Part shown: in pieces, positions 9,910 to 22,163 of the stretch
Numbering within the stretch: the stretch's first letter is position 1
Layout: each line of letters opens with the position of its first letter
Origin: Priapulus caudatus
Taxonomy: Eukaryota > Priapulida > Priapulimorpha > Priapulimorphida > Priapulidae
Length of the DNA: 46,946 bases
NCBI RefSeq assembly: GCF_000485595.1
Contig: NW_014577071.1
Span: 345,407 to 392,352 of the forward strand
Direction: 5' to 3'
Program-made: the position numbers and the translations under genes
The notes under the pieces: model-generated
Seen by the model: the letters and a program-made list of their open reading frames with translations, nothing else
The model's database searches: none
What the model was told of the DNA's origin: nothing

Positions 9910-12900
9910 GTACATTTCACAGTTAGATGAAGAGAGTCAATAATGAATATCTACTCCATTATAGTCTGCATAGTGACTATACTGCATATACTATACTAGT
10001 AAACCCATTAAATTTTATGTAGGAAAGTGCAAAATTTTGTTTTGTATCCACTATAGGTATAATATTTACTATTGTACGATTTGATAATAAAAGCTTACAT
10101 TTTTAGTTTGATCCTGTTATACTGGAAAGTAAAACAGCAGGAACGGCTGTGTTGATGCTAAAAAGTGATGAGCAAGATATTCTGGTCAAAGTCTGTTTTT
10201 CCCTGTACAAATATGCAGAGAAATGTAAGTCTTGAATCACATGTACTTTGCAATATATATTCTTTGTATTTATAATTTAACAGTGTCACTGTCCCCTTCA
10301 AATGCCCATTTTAATAGTTTTTCAAGTACCTAATTGGTTAGTTATTTACTGTATATGATGCCCCTTTCATTTACAGGTGATACTAACAAGGATGACCTGG
10401 TCAAGCTAGGTGCAGTCGAACCTGTCTTTCGTTTAGTGCAGCATGAAGATAGGTCTGTAAAGACTCATGCCTGCATGGTCCTGGGACTGCTTTCGTCGAA
10501 CTCGCAGGCTCGGGCGATGTGCCGTAAACTGAACTGTGTTCCTGTGATCTCTGCTTTACTAAATCCACAAGGTTAAATATTGTACTCTAATTTGACTTGA
10601 ATAGATTCTGTCCATGTGCATCCATGGTAGAGCTGCAATGCCATCATGCTTCTGCAGAATCAGGAAAATTTGCAGCATTAAGCTAGCGTGAATATGTGAA
10701 TTAAATTTCATTATATTCATAGATCTATGGTTTTACTAAACCTTCGTTATAAGCCAAAGGCTAATATTGCATTGCTCATATATGTATATATGATACAAGA
10801 GTATAATATTAATTATCTTTAGTTAGTATCAGTTGTAATTTTAATGTGTAATCTGCATCATTTTTTTCTTTTTCTTGATTGCAGAGGATGTCTTGGTGCA
10901 TGAGTTTGCAACTCTGTGTATGATGAATATGGCTAAAGATTACAGTGGAAAGACACAACTTCAGTCAGAAGATGTGCTTCAGCCTTTGGTCACTATGATC
11001 GAATCATCAGATCCAGATGTGCAGAAGAATTCTGCAGAATGCATTGCTCTTCTCCTACAAGATTTTGCTGCAATATCACTAGTCAGGTCCGTATCATTAT
11101 TGATTACAGTGCGTTCCAGCAATGTTTCCCATTATGATTTGAACTTCTAACTGAATATATTATTACTGAGTGGGTAATAGCTGTTATATTTCCTGTCACA
11201 GTTTATGACCTTCCTGAATCTCTGCATATGTAGATAGGTTCAGGTGTTTAAGCTTTTGAACTGCCATTGCATGTAATAATGTATCCAAGATGTTTATGAT
11301 AACTGCAGCATACAGATCAATAGGCAATGTATATTTACAGAGATCTCGGAGCTATTCAACATTTGCTAGCTCTCATCCAGTCAGAATACCCTGTCATACA
11401 GGACGTGGCCCTTTTAGCTCTTGTACAAATCACCAACGATTGTAAGTCGCTTTTAAATTAGGCAACCATGTAAATATATAGACATATGGAAATATATGTT
11501 ATGGAAAACCAATTTAAAAAAAGATTTTTCCATTTATGCATCATTGCAACAATATCAACAACATTTAACATATTTATTTAGTTTAAACTCTACTGGTGGC
11601 TCAAAGTAAGTCTTATCTAATATTCAATAAGACCTGCTATTCTATGTACGTATCAAGTTGAGAGCCGCAACGAGCTCAAACAACAAGGAGGCATCGAGAA
11701 ACTTCTACAGTTTATCCGGAATAACATCAGCAATGAGCTCACATCTCTAGCTTTGCACATACTTGCAAACTGTCTGACTAACATAGAGTGCACAGAGGAA
11801 CTGACACAGTGCCGAGGTTTCGAGACTCTGCTGCAAGCGGCTAGTGAGAGTACTCTGAATCAGGTGTGCTATTCCTTCTGCTTGCTGCTTTTCCTTCTGC
11901 AAATGCAACATACATGTATAAAGGCTCTGGTTATCGACATGCCAGTGGCTGAAGTAACATCAGGCGTGTCATAATCATAGAAATATAGAGAGACACTAGT
12001 CTAACTAGTATCCAAGGGCGTAGCCAGGAATTTGGATTGGGGGGGTCCTCGAGCGAGTAACAAGGGGTCTGGTGGTCTGAAATTTTTTTTTGAGTTAAAT
12101 GTAAAAATAGTGCTTTAAAATCAATTTAGACACTGTAATTGTAATTGTAATTTCTTAACGAGGCCAGGATTAGGCTATAATTTTTTTTGGATTTCGATTT
12201 TGATTGGGTGGGGGGTTGATTGGGGGTTCCTAGGGCCCCCCCTGGCTACGCGCTTGCTAGTATCTTATTTCTATGGTCATAATATAGACTTGATTATATT
12301 GCCAATATAGAACATAGATAGATGTCGATATTATGCCACTCCTGGTAATATCAGAATTGTTTCGTTTCGTAACGAAATGCTATACTTACCAGCACGCGAA
12401 CAAAGCTAACTATATCCACATCCAAATAACTATCATATGTCTCTATTACAGGTCAAGCAGCAGGCGGCTGTGGCAATTGGCAGGTTCTTCACTCATCCAG
12501 AGCAAAAGAAACAATGCCCGGAGATGAATGTTGAAAAGGCGAGTGTAGTCTTTGCCATTTTTCCCAATGCACCCGCACACAATGCACTAAACAATTGCAC
12601 ATATCAATGTACAAATCGCACGCTACGAATTCACAGTCGTCAACGTTGCATTGGCTTTGCGTATCGCTTTACACCTAGCGTTCTGTCGTAGGTGCTGGTA
12701 GGGATGCTCAGTATTGATCACGCTGGACTGCAAGCTGCAGCTGCCGAAACCCTCTCCATAGTCGCGGAGCTTCCGTCCTGCCGAGAAGTAATATGCGACT
12801 CTGACGGTAAGTGACTTATTAAGCGGAGAAGAGTAAATGTAAGATGTTAAACAAAATGAACCGAACGAAGATTTCGTGAATGTAAGTCGTTATTGGCACG

Positions 12901-14167
12901 TTAATTGCCAGGTGTTAATTGCATGTTATTTGCATGTTAATTGCAAGGTGTTCGCCTGGCTGTACATTTACTGGAGAGTGAAGATGCCGTCGTGCGGAAA
13001 TATGCGCTGTTAGTTCTTGCCACGATGACGCGTGACAGTCATGACATCTCTGCTCAAGTGTCACATGAAGGAGGGATCGAACCGTTGGTAATTACTAATT
13101 ACTAATATAAAGTTGTCATCGACCCTTTTCTTACGGGTTAATTGCAGAATTAAGCAAGTATAGCCATTTTTAATTAATAGCATGCATATAAAACCCATAC
13201 GTGATATATGTGTAATTGATTCTTTTGCTCTATGCCTATGGCTGTTTATGGCAGTTGAGCAATTTTATTGTACGTAGTTCATTTCCTTTTTTAATTTAGG
13301 TCACACTTCTTGCCGATGGAATTCCAGATGTTATGATAAATGCAGCAGGAGTTTTGACAAACCTCATAACTGACAATAGCCTGCGTGCTGAGATTTTGCA
13401 GTCCAGAGCCATCAGCATACTTCTAGAGCCACTGAAATCTGGGTAACGATTCCAGTCGGATTAACTGAAGGCTTACTCCATTAGGAGTTATACCAACTCT
13501 AATGTCATTAATGGTCATAATAACACATATATATATATGGTCATGGTCATATATTAGTTTGTGGTTTAATGTTATTTAGGTTAGAGTTAGGGTTAGGGTT
13601 AGGATTATCAATCATTAATCATTAATCATTAATCATTAATCATTAATCATTAATGATATCAAAGTTGGGAACACTACCAATGGAGCGTTTTCCTGAATCC
13701 AGTGCAGAAAGCCAACCTGTTATTAGGAAAGCTTTTTTTCTCTGAATTTGTTTATTTATCACATTCAATTTATCCACAATTTGAATTCTCCATGTGTATC
13801 ATGGTTTCCCACCTAGCAAAAATGGAGGAAAGATGTTAAGTAAAAGACCAACTAACGTAATTTTGAAAGGATTAGTATAGTATTTTAGCCATGATTATGT
13901 TATAGTAAGGATTTTCTGCACAAATGGTTTTTCGCATTTCATTTTAGAAATCCACAACTGCAGATCCATGCGTCACTGTTAGTTTGTGCTTTGGCGACAG
14001 ATGGGGAAGCTAGGCTTGAGGTATAGGCCTACTGTGGCCGTAAATAGGCTTCGACTTGATATTGCATCTTTGCATGTTTCTAGCACAGCACTTTGATAAA
14101 TCAAGCTAGGTTTTTGCCATTTATCAACGATTTGTATGCATAATAATAACAATAATTATGACGATCA

Positions 14168-14223
<56 letters not shown>

Positions 14224-14278
14224 CATGATGATGATGATGATAATAATAATGATGATGTTGATGATGATGATGATGATG

Positions 14279-14318
<40 letters not shown>

Positions 14319-15192
14319 TAACATCAGCATCACCATCTTTCCCTGTGTTCTGAATGGTATTTGGAAGGTAATCGTCACAGGACTTCTCTGTAACAGTTAC
14401 AAACATCTGGAGCCGTAGAAGCTCTTGTAGAACTTCTTCGATCTTATAGCGAGGAGGTGCGACGCACTGCATGCTGGGCAGTCGCGATTTGTGCAGCGGA
14501 CACGAGCACGGCAATTGAATTGATCAAACATGGGTGAGTGTCTCGGTCGTGGTACGTGACCAGTGGTAGTTGTGCTCCATTGTGTAGCCTGTCGATAAGC
14601 ATAATTAATTTTAGGAGTAGTTTACATAGCAGACCGCCTCGTATGTGGAAGGTCGGGGGTTCAACTCCCCGTCGGGTCATACCAAAGACTTGAAAAATGG
14701 TACACGCGGCTTCTCTGCTTATAGAGAAAATAATCTTCAGCAAATAGAGATAGACTAAGAGTGTGGCAAGTTAACTCGCAGTGCTACAGTGGACTAACCC
14801 CCTACTGTAGCATTTACTGTGAAAGCAGCTGCGGGGCCTCAGGGTTACAGAAGCGGAGATAGGCACCGCCCTATGCGCCTGTAGGGTCATGATCCGCTAT
14901 GTGTCCCGGTACTTATGTGTCCCGGTACTCGTATCATAGGCGCGGGAAGGATTTAACTTACATAGCAGTGGTCGCATGTGAATGCAGTCATTATTATTCC
15001 ATTTGTACTTGTTACGTACTGAGAGAGAGAGAGATCTGGTTATCCACCTTGAGTATGATCTCAAAGTCATTTGGAATATTTATATTCCTAGACATGTTCA
15101 TGCCAATCATATTGCTCAGGAGAAAGGATGGGTGAGACAGGAAGAAAGACGGAGAAGCAGCGCGAGACACACACAGAGAGAGAGAGAGAAGT

Positions 15193-15244
<52 letters not shown>

Positions 15245-16449
15245 AGTGAGAGAGAGGAGGGTGAGAGAAAGGAGAGGGAGAGGAAGAGACAGGGGCCGGA
15301 GAGAGGGTGAGATAAATGTGAAGAAAGTGATTGTGTCACAAAATTTATATGAGTTCAACTTCATACTACAGGGCACTGGAGCTGCTGCAGGAATTATGCT
15401 TGTTATTGACAGGAGAAATATAGTTTCGCTGAGGTAGCTCTAGAGACTCTGCTGAACAACAATTGCCTGCAAAATACAGTTTAAAAGGTGGACGGAACTA
15501 TGGCAATCATAGTTTGCTTCGCACAAACCGTATTCTTGTATTAACTAATNNNNNNNNNNNNNNNNNNNNNNNNNGTGTAATGATTCTTTTTGTCTATGCC
15601 TTATGGCTGTTTATGGCAGTTTGAGCTCAAGTTTTATTGTACTAGTTCATTTTCTTCATTTTTTAATTTAGGTCACACGCTTTTCTTGCCGAGGATTCCA
15701 GATGTTCTATGCATAAATGCAGCAGGAAGTTTTGACAGAACCTATAACTGACAATTAGCCTGCCGTGCTGAGGATTTGTGGCAGTCAGAGCCGAGGTGCG
15801 ATACTTCTAGAGCCTGAGATCTGGGACGGGATTCAGTCGGATTACCTGAGGCTTGAATCCAAGTGCAGAAGAGCCAACCTGTTATTAGAAAGCTTTTTTT
15901 CTCTGATTTGTTATTTATCACATTCAATTTATCCACAATTTGAATTCTCCATGTGTATCATGGTTCCCCACCTAGCAAAATGGAGGAAAGATGTTAAGTA
16001 AAGACCAACTAACCGTAATTTTGAAAGGTTAGGTATAGTATTTTAGCCTGATTATGTTATAGTAAGGATTTTCTGCACAAATGGTGTTTTCGATTTCATT
16101 TTAGGAATACCACAGACTGCAGATCCATGGTCACTGTTAGTTTGTGCTTTGGCGGACAGATGGGGAAGCTAGGCTTGAGGTATAGGCCTACGTTGGCGTG
16201 AAATAGGCTCGACTTGATATGGCATCTTTGCATGTTTCTAGCACAGCACTTTGATAAATCAACGCTAGGTTTTTGCCATTTATATTAAACGATTTGTTTT
16301 AATTAATTAACGATTTGTATGCATAATAAAACAATAATTATGGCGATCAATGATGATTGATATGATGATGATGCATGATTAGGCATGATTATGATGAGGA
16401 TGATTATGATGATGATCATAATTTGATGATGTTGGTGATGATGATGATG

Positions 16450-16481
<32 letters not shown>

Positions 16482-18437
16482 TAATAATAATAAAAATAAC
16501 ATCGTCACCCATCTTTCCCTGTGTTGCTGAATGGTATTTTGGAAATATGATTTGTCACAGGACTTCTCTGTAACAGTTACAAAATCTGGAGCGCGTAGAA
16601 GCTCTTGCTTTGAGAACTCTTCGATCTTATAGCGAGGAGGTGCGGACGCACTGCATGCCTGGGCAGTCGCGATTTGTGAAGCGGACACGAGCACGGCAAT
16701 TGAATTGATCAACATGGTGAGTGTCTCGGTCGTGGTACGTGACCAGTAGTGTAGTCGTGCTCATTGTTGTAGCCTGTCAAGAAAGCAATTTTAGGAGTAG
16801 TTTACTATGCAGACCGCTCGTATGTGGGAGGTCGGGGCGTTCACTCCCGGCCGGTCATACCAAGAACTTGAAAAATGGTACACCGCTTCTCTGCTTATAG
16901 AGAAAATAATCTCAGCAAATAAGAGATTTAGAGTGTGGGCAGTTAACTCGCAGTTGCTACAGTGGACTAACCCTACTGTAGCATTTACTGTGAAAGCAGC
17001 TGGGGCCTCTGGGTTACAGAAACGGAAGATAGAGCACCGCCCTATGCGCCTGTAGCTATACGCTATGGTATAAAGGCGCGGGAAGGATTTAACTTACATG
17101 CAGTGGTCGCATGTGAATGCAGTCTTATTATTCCATTTGTACTTGTTAGCTACTTGAGAGAGCAGATCTGGTTACCCACCTTGAGTATGATCTCGAAAGG
17201 TCCATTCTGACATATTATATATTCTAGACATGTTCGATGGCATCATAATTGCTCAGGAGAAGACGCTGGGTGAACAGGACCAGAACAGACGGAGAAGCGC
17301 GCGAGACACACACGAGCAGAGAGAGAGAAGAGAGGGGGGGGGGTGAGAGGAGAGAGAGAGCAGAGAGAGGAGAGAGAGAGAGAGAGAGAAGAGAGTGAGA
17401 GAGAGGAGGGTGAGAGAAAGGGAGAGGGAGAGGAAAGAGACAGGGGCCGGAGAGAGGGTGAGATGAAATGTGAGAAAGTGTTATTGTGTCACAAAATTTA
17501 TATGAGTTCACTTCTACTCACCATGGCGCACTGGAGACTGCTGCAGGAATTATGCTTGGTTATTGCCAAGGAGAAAATATTTTCGCTGATGTAGCTCTAG
17601 AGACGCTGTCGGGGAACAACAATGCCTGCAAATACAGTTTAAAGGTGGCACGGAACTATGGCAATCATAGTTTGCATTGCAAAACCGTATTCTTGTTATT
17701 AACTAATGGGTTTTGATTTTATGCTTCTGCATCATAGGTAAATGATGAATTCATGCTACGTTAGATGCTTTACATTGTCACTAAACAGGATTGCTTTTAA
17801 CTGTACTTTGTAATCACTTGTCAGAACAATTTTACTTGAATTTAATGAAGGTTTTGAGATATGGGCCGAGGCAGTGACATTAACGCTTTTGTATATCTGT
17901 CACGATACTTTGGCTACACATTTTAGGGGCACTAATGCTTTTACTCACTCTTAGAAAAATCTTACATGAATTAAAGATTTCATTATTAATGGCATGCCAG
18001 TGCCAATAATGCTGTGCTAATATCTATCTCTTTTTTTGCTACATTTTTTAGGAGCACTGTCGCTACGGATGTCGTTGCTGGAATGGTTTTCTATGACGCA
18101 GGTGGCAGAAAAAAGCAGGCGTAAGGTTGCTGCTGCTTGGCAGAGTTGGATTAACAACCAAGCAGGTCAGCGATCGGGCTGCCCGTTCGTCGTTTATAAA
18201 CTTGGCAAATTGCAGAGTAAGCTTACGGCTGATGACTTAGCGACAAGGGCGTAGCCAGGGGAATTTGGATTGGGGGGTCCTCTGAGACGAGTAACAAGGG
18301 GGTCTGGTGGTCTGAATTTTTTTTTTTATTTAAAGGCTAAAAAGTAGTGCCTGTTAAAATTCAATTGTAGACGCTGTTTTGTTTGACAATACTATTTTCT
18401 TCTGCAAGTTCTACACGAGCTCTAGCTCTCTAAACAC

Positions 18438-18475
<38 letters not shown>

Positions 18476-19711
18476 AACACACACACCACACACAGCACAC
18501 ACACACACACATTAACACTCACACAACGAACGAAGCAATGAGACTCAAAAATCACACGTATTAAAGTTTACGTTCATGCCTTTCCGGTACTGGTCAACAT
18601 CACCTCAGAATTTAATTTTCTGCCTCGAGTCATGGTGTCGACGTGAGCTATGTAATATGGTGTCATGGCAGCACAAACAACGCCACGTCATCAATGTGGT
18701 GCATCCGGCTTGGTTACAGACTGCGTCGCTCGAGTGTCTAATCGGGGAAAACTCATGCCACAATTTAGGCGACGGTGAGGATCGCTTAGGATGTTTCACA
18801 AAACCTATCCGCACGAGGCGGCGGTTTTGTTTCGCATATGCCAAACGTTTTGTTTCGCCAAACGGGTGCGTGTTTCGTGGGCTTGCAACTGACACATATT
18901 ACAGATAGCTCACGTCGACACATGACTGAGCAGAAATTAATTCTGAGGGGTTGGTTGTTTGAATCCAGCGCGGGATGAACGTCAACTTTAATACTGTGAT
19001 TTGGAGCCATTGCTTTCGTTGTGTGTGTGGTGGCTGTGTGTTTTTGTGTGGGTGTATATGGTGGCTATATGTTTCCATGCATCGAATGTTCGCGTGACGT
19101 CAGTGTACGTTCACGCGAACGAACTTGCGCGAACCTACCGCTAACCTAACCCTAACCCTAACCTAACCCTAACCCTACCGCTAACCCTACACTATACCTA
19201 AACATAACACTTACAAAATGGTTAAATGGATAAGATAGAAAATAGAAAAATAAAAATATACAACAGATGGGTTCGAACCACCACCTCAAGAAAACTGTCC
19301 GGCCGCATAGCGCGCTGCGCTATTTTGGGTTTTGCTTGTCGATGCATGTGGTTATGGATGTAGGCCTATATTCATACATGGGATGGGCGGTGCGTGATTG
19401 TTATGTGGTTGGCTAGCACTTGACGTCACACTGACGTACACTTGAGTTCACGCGAACATTCGATGGCATGGAAACCATTAGTCACCTGTGGTTATATATA
19501 TGTGCATGGTTCTTTTTGTCGTCCGTATTCAGGCAACGCGCGAATTGTGTGCTCATTCATTTTTGTTATCTATAATGCAGTTGCTATTTGTTTTTGATTA
19601 TTTGATTCCTATTCCAATGTCCTGCTGACCTGATGAAAAGATGTATCTGCGAACAGCTTGTCAAATTAAACTGGGGTTATAACACCCTTAGTCTATACTT
19701 TGACTTTGTTG

Positions 19712-19743
<32 letters not shown>

Positions 19744-21069
19744 CGCTCGTTGCGCGTGGCGCAGTGCGCGTGTGTGTATGTGTGTGTAAAATTAATGTAA
19801 TTGTAATGTGATTTTTGCGATGATGCAGAGATTTGGCGATGCGCGCTTTGTGCAAAAGCGACACTGCAGCTGCAGATGATCAGGATCTTCCCAAGCAGAA
19901 ACCAGGGATTCAGAATAAAGGCATTTCAAGCCCTCTAGCAAAGCATGTGCAGGGGAGTAGTGGAGGAGAAAGCAGCCTTTCTCTTCCACAAGAGAAAGTG
20001 CACAGTACTGTTGCTGGACAGCTTTGTCACTATCTGGAAGAGACCAAACATTTTGCACAGAACACGGAAAACACGCGTGCTCATATACAGGCATTAGCAA
20101 GGTAAAGTTCTGTTGCTAGGCTATGTTTCACGATCAAATTTACCCAATAAGCTGCTAGGTGTATAAATGCTTTGATATATCTTAATTCACTTGGTTTCAC
20201 TTTAAAGTGAACAACACTAACAGTTTTAGCACAGTGTTATTTTCAGTATTAGTTTCTTATTTATGCTTATACAACTACACAACGTTTAGGTTCGTGTGTG
20301 AAAAGATGGGTGGACCAGTAACAAAAGAGACGCTCTCATCTCTTGGCTGTGAGCTGTATCTTATGCAATTAAAGCAAAGTTTGAATTCCAACGTGGTTCC
20401 TCTAGGATTGATTTCCATAGGGACATTCACACACAGGGCTTTGTTATTCAAGGTATTCCATATATAACATATATGTCTAAACAAACGAAAAATCATTTAC
20501 TACTGCAATTGATGTAATAATCAGAAACAATATGCTTTATTTCAATTGATCCTTCACGGAATCTGGGTAATAAATGCACTTGTTTAACTGTATTTTCTTT
20601 ATGTTTATGATTAGGCTTTAGTGGATAAGGCTGGCTTGCAGTGCTCTCTTGTGCGTGGGCGGTATAGTAGAGCATGGAACGAAGTATTACTGATAGATAA
20701 GGTAAAGATGAGTGCTGTTTTGGCCCAGTCAGTGCTTTGGTATGTGTGTGGTGTGTGAGTGTGCATCTTGTATAGGTTGTACAAATTGTATATATATATA
20801 TATATTGTTTGAAAATTTGTAGATATTTATATACATTGTATATTGTATATTATTATATACATATACATCAAGAGTGGATAATAGAGATCTCTATTATCCA
20901 CTCTTGATATACATTGTACATTATACACATAATGTATATCTTGTACACGTTGCTAATTGAACTGGTTTCTCACAGCCACTTATAAAACAGTAAACCTTAA
21001 TCTAAAAGAAATGGTTTAATACTCACTCCATCCTTTTGCATCAATAGAGTGGAAGAGAAAGAGACAAAA

Positions 21070-21124
<55 letters not shown>

Positions 21125-22112
21125 GTGAAAGAAAGGGAGAGGGAGAGGGAGAGACAGGGGGCCGGAGAGAGGGTGAGATAAAGGTAAAGAAAGTGATTGT
21201 GTCACAAAATGTATATGAGTTCAACTTCTACTACAGGGCACTGGAGATGCTGCAGGAATTATGCTCGTCTATTGCAAGGAGAAATAGTTTCGCTGAGGTA
21301 GCTCTAGAGACTCTGCTGAACAACAACTTGCCTGCAAAATACAGTTTAAAAGGTGGACGGAACTATGACAATCATAGTTTGCTTGCAAAACCGTATTCTT
21401 GTATTAACTAATGGGTTTTATTTTATGCTGCTGCATCATAGGTATGATGAATTCATGTACGTAGATGCTTTACATTGTCACTTAAACAGGATGCTTTTAA
21501 CTGTACTTTTACATCACTGTCAGAAACAATCTTACATGAATTAATGAAGGGTTTATGATAATGGCCAGGCAGTGACATTAACGCTTGTAATATCTGTCAC
21601 ATACTTTGCTACACATTTTAGTGGCACATAATATGTTTAACTACCTTTACATCACTCTTAAAAACAATCTTACATGAATTAAAGATTTCATTATAATGGC
21701 CATGCAGTGACAATAATGCTCGTAATATCTATCTCTTTTTTGCTACATATTTTAGGAGCACTGTCGGCTACGGATGTCGTTGTGGATGGTTTCTATGACG
21801 CAGGCGCAGCAAAAGCAGGCGTAAGGTTGCTGTGCTTGGAAGAGTTGGAGAAACAGCAGGTCAGCGATCGGCTGCCCGTCGTCGTTATAAACTTTGGCAA
21901 ATTGCAAGAGTAAGTACGGCGATGGACTTAGCGACAAGGGCGTAGCCAGGAATTTGGATTGGGGGGTCCTCGAGCGAGTAACAAGGGGGTCTGGTGGTCT
22001 GAATTTTTTTTTTTAGTTAAAGGTAAAAATAGTGCTTTAAAATCAATTTAGACGCTGTTTTGTTGACAATACTATTTCTTCTGCAGCTCTACAACGAAGC
22101 TCTACTACTCTC

Positions 22113-22163
<51 letters not shown>

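Noticed and set aside
13584-13602. Telomere or subtelomeric location because of TTAGGG repeats
   Set aside because: Only two or three units occur, here and at 19137, 22790 and 26860, each inside a TIR element. They are carried by transposons, not chromosome ends.
14101-14514. Long Ile-, Asp- or Met-rich frames
   Set aside because: They are translations of the GAT/AAT array; only 14397-14533 on the plus strand is an exon.
15575-18470. A second ARMC3 paralogue in tandem
   Set aside because: All exons in this copy have frame-breaking single-base indels, it starts at an N run, and exons 1-9 and 18 are not duplicated. Assembly error is the simpler reading.
19262-19330. Functional tRNA gene on the minus strand
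   Set aside because: B box is good but stems do not close convincingly and it lies inside a repeated element with a diverged copy at 22930; tRNA-like remnant is safer.
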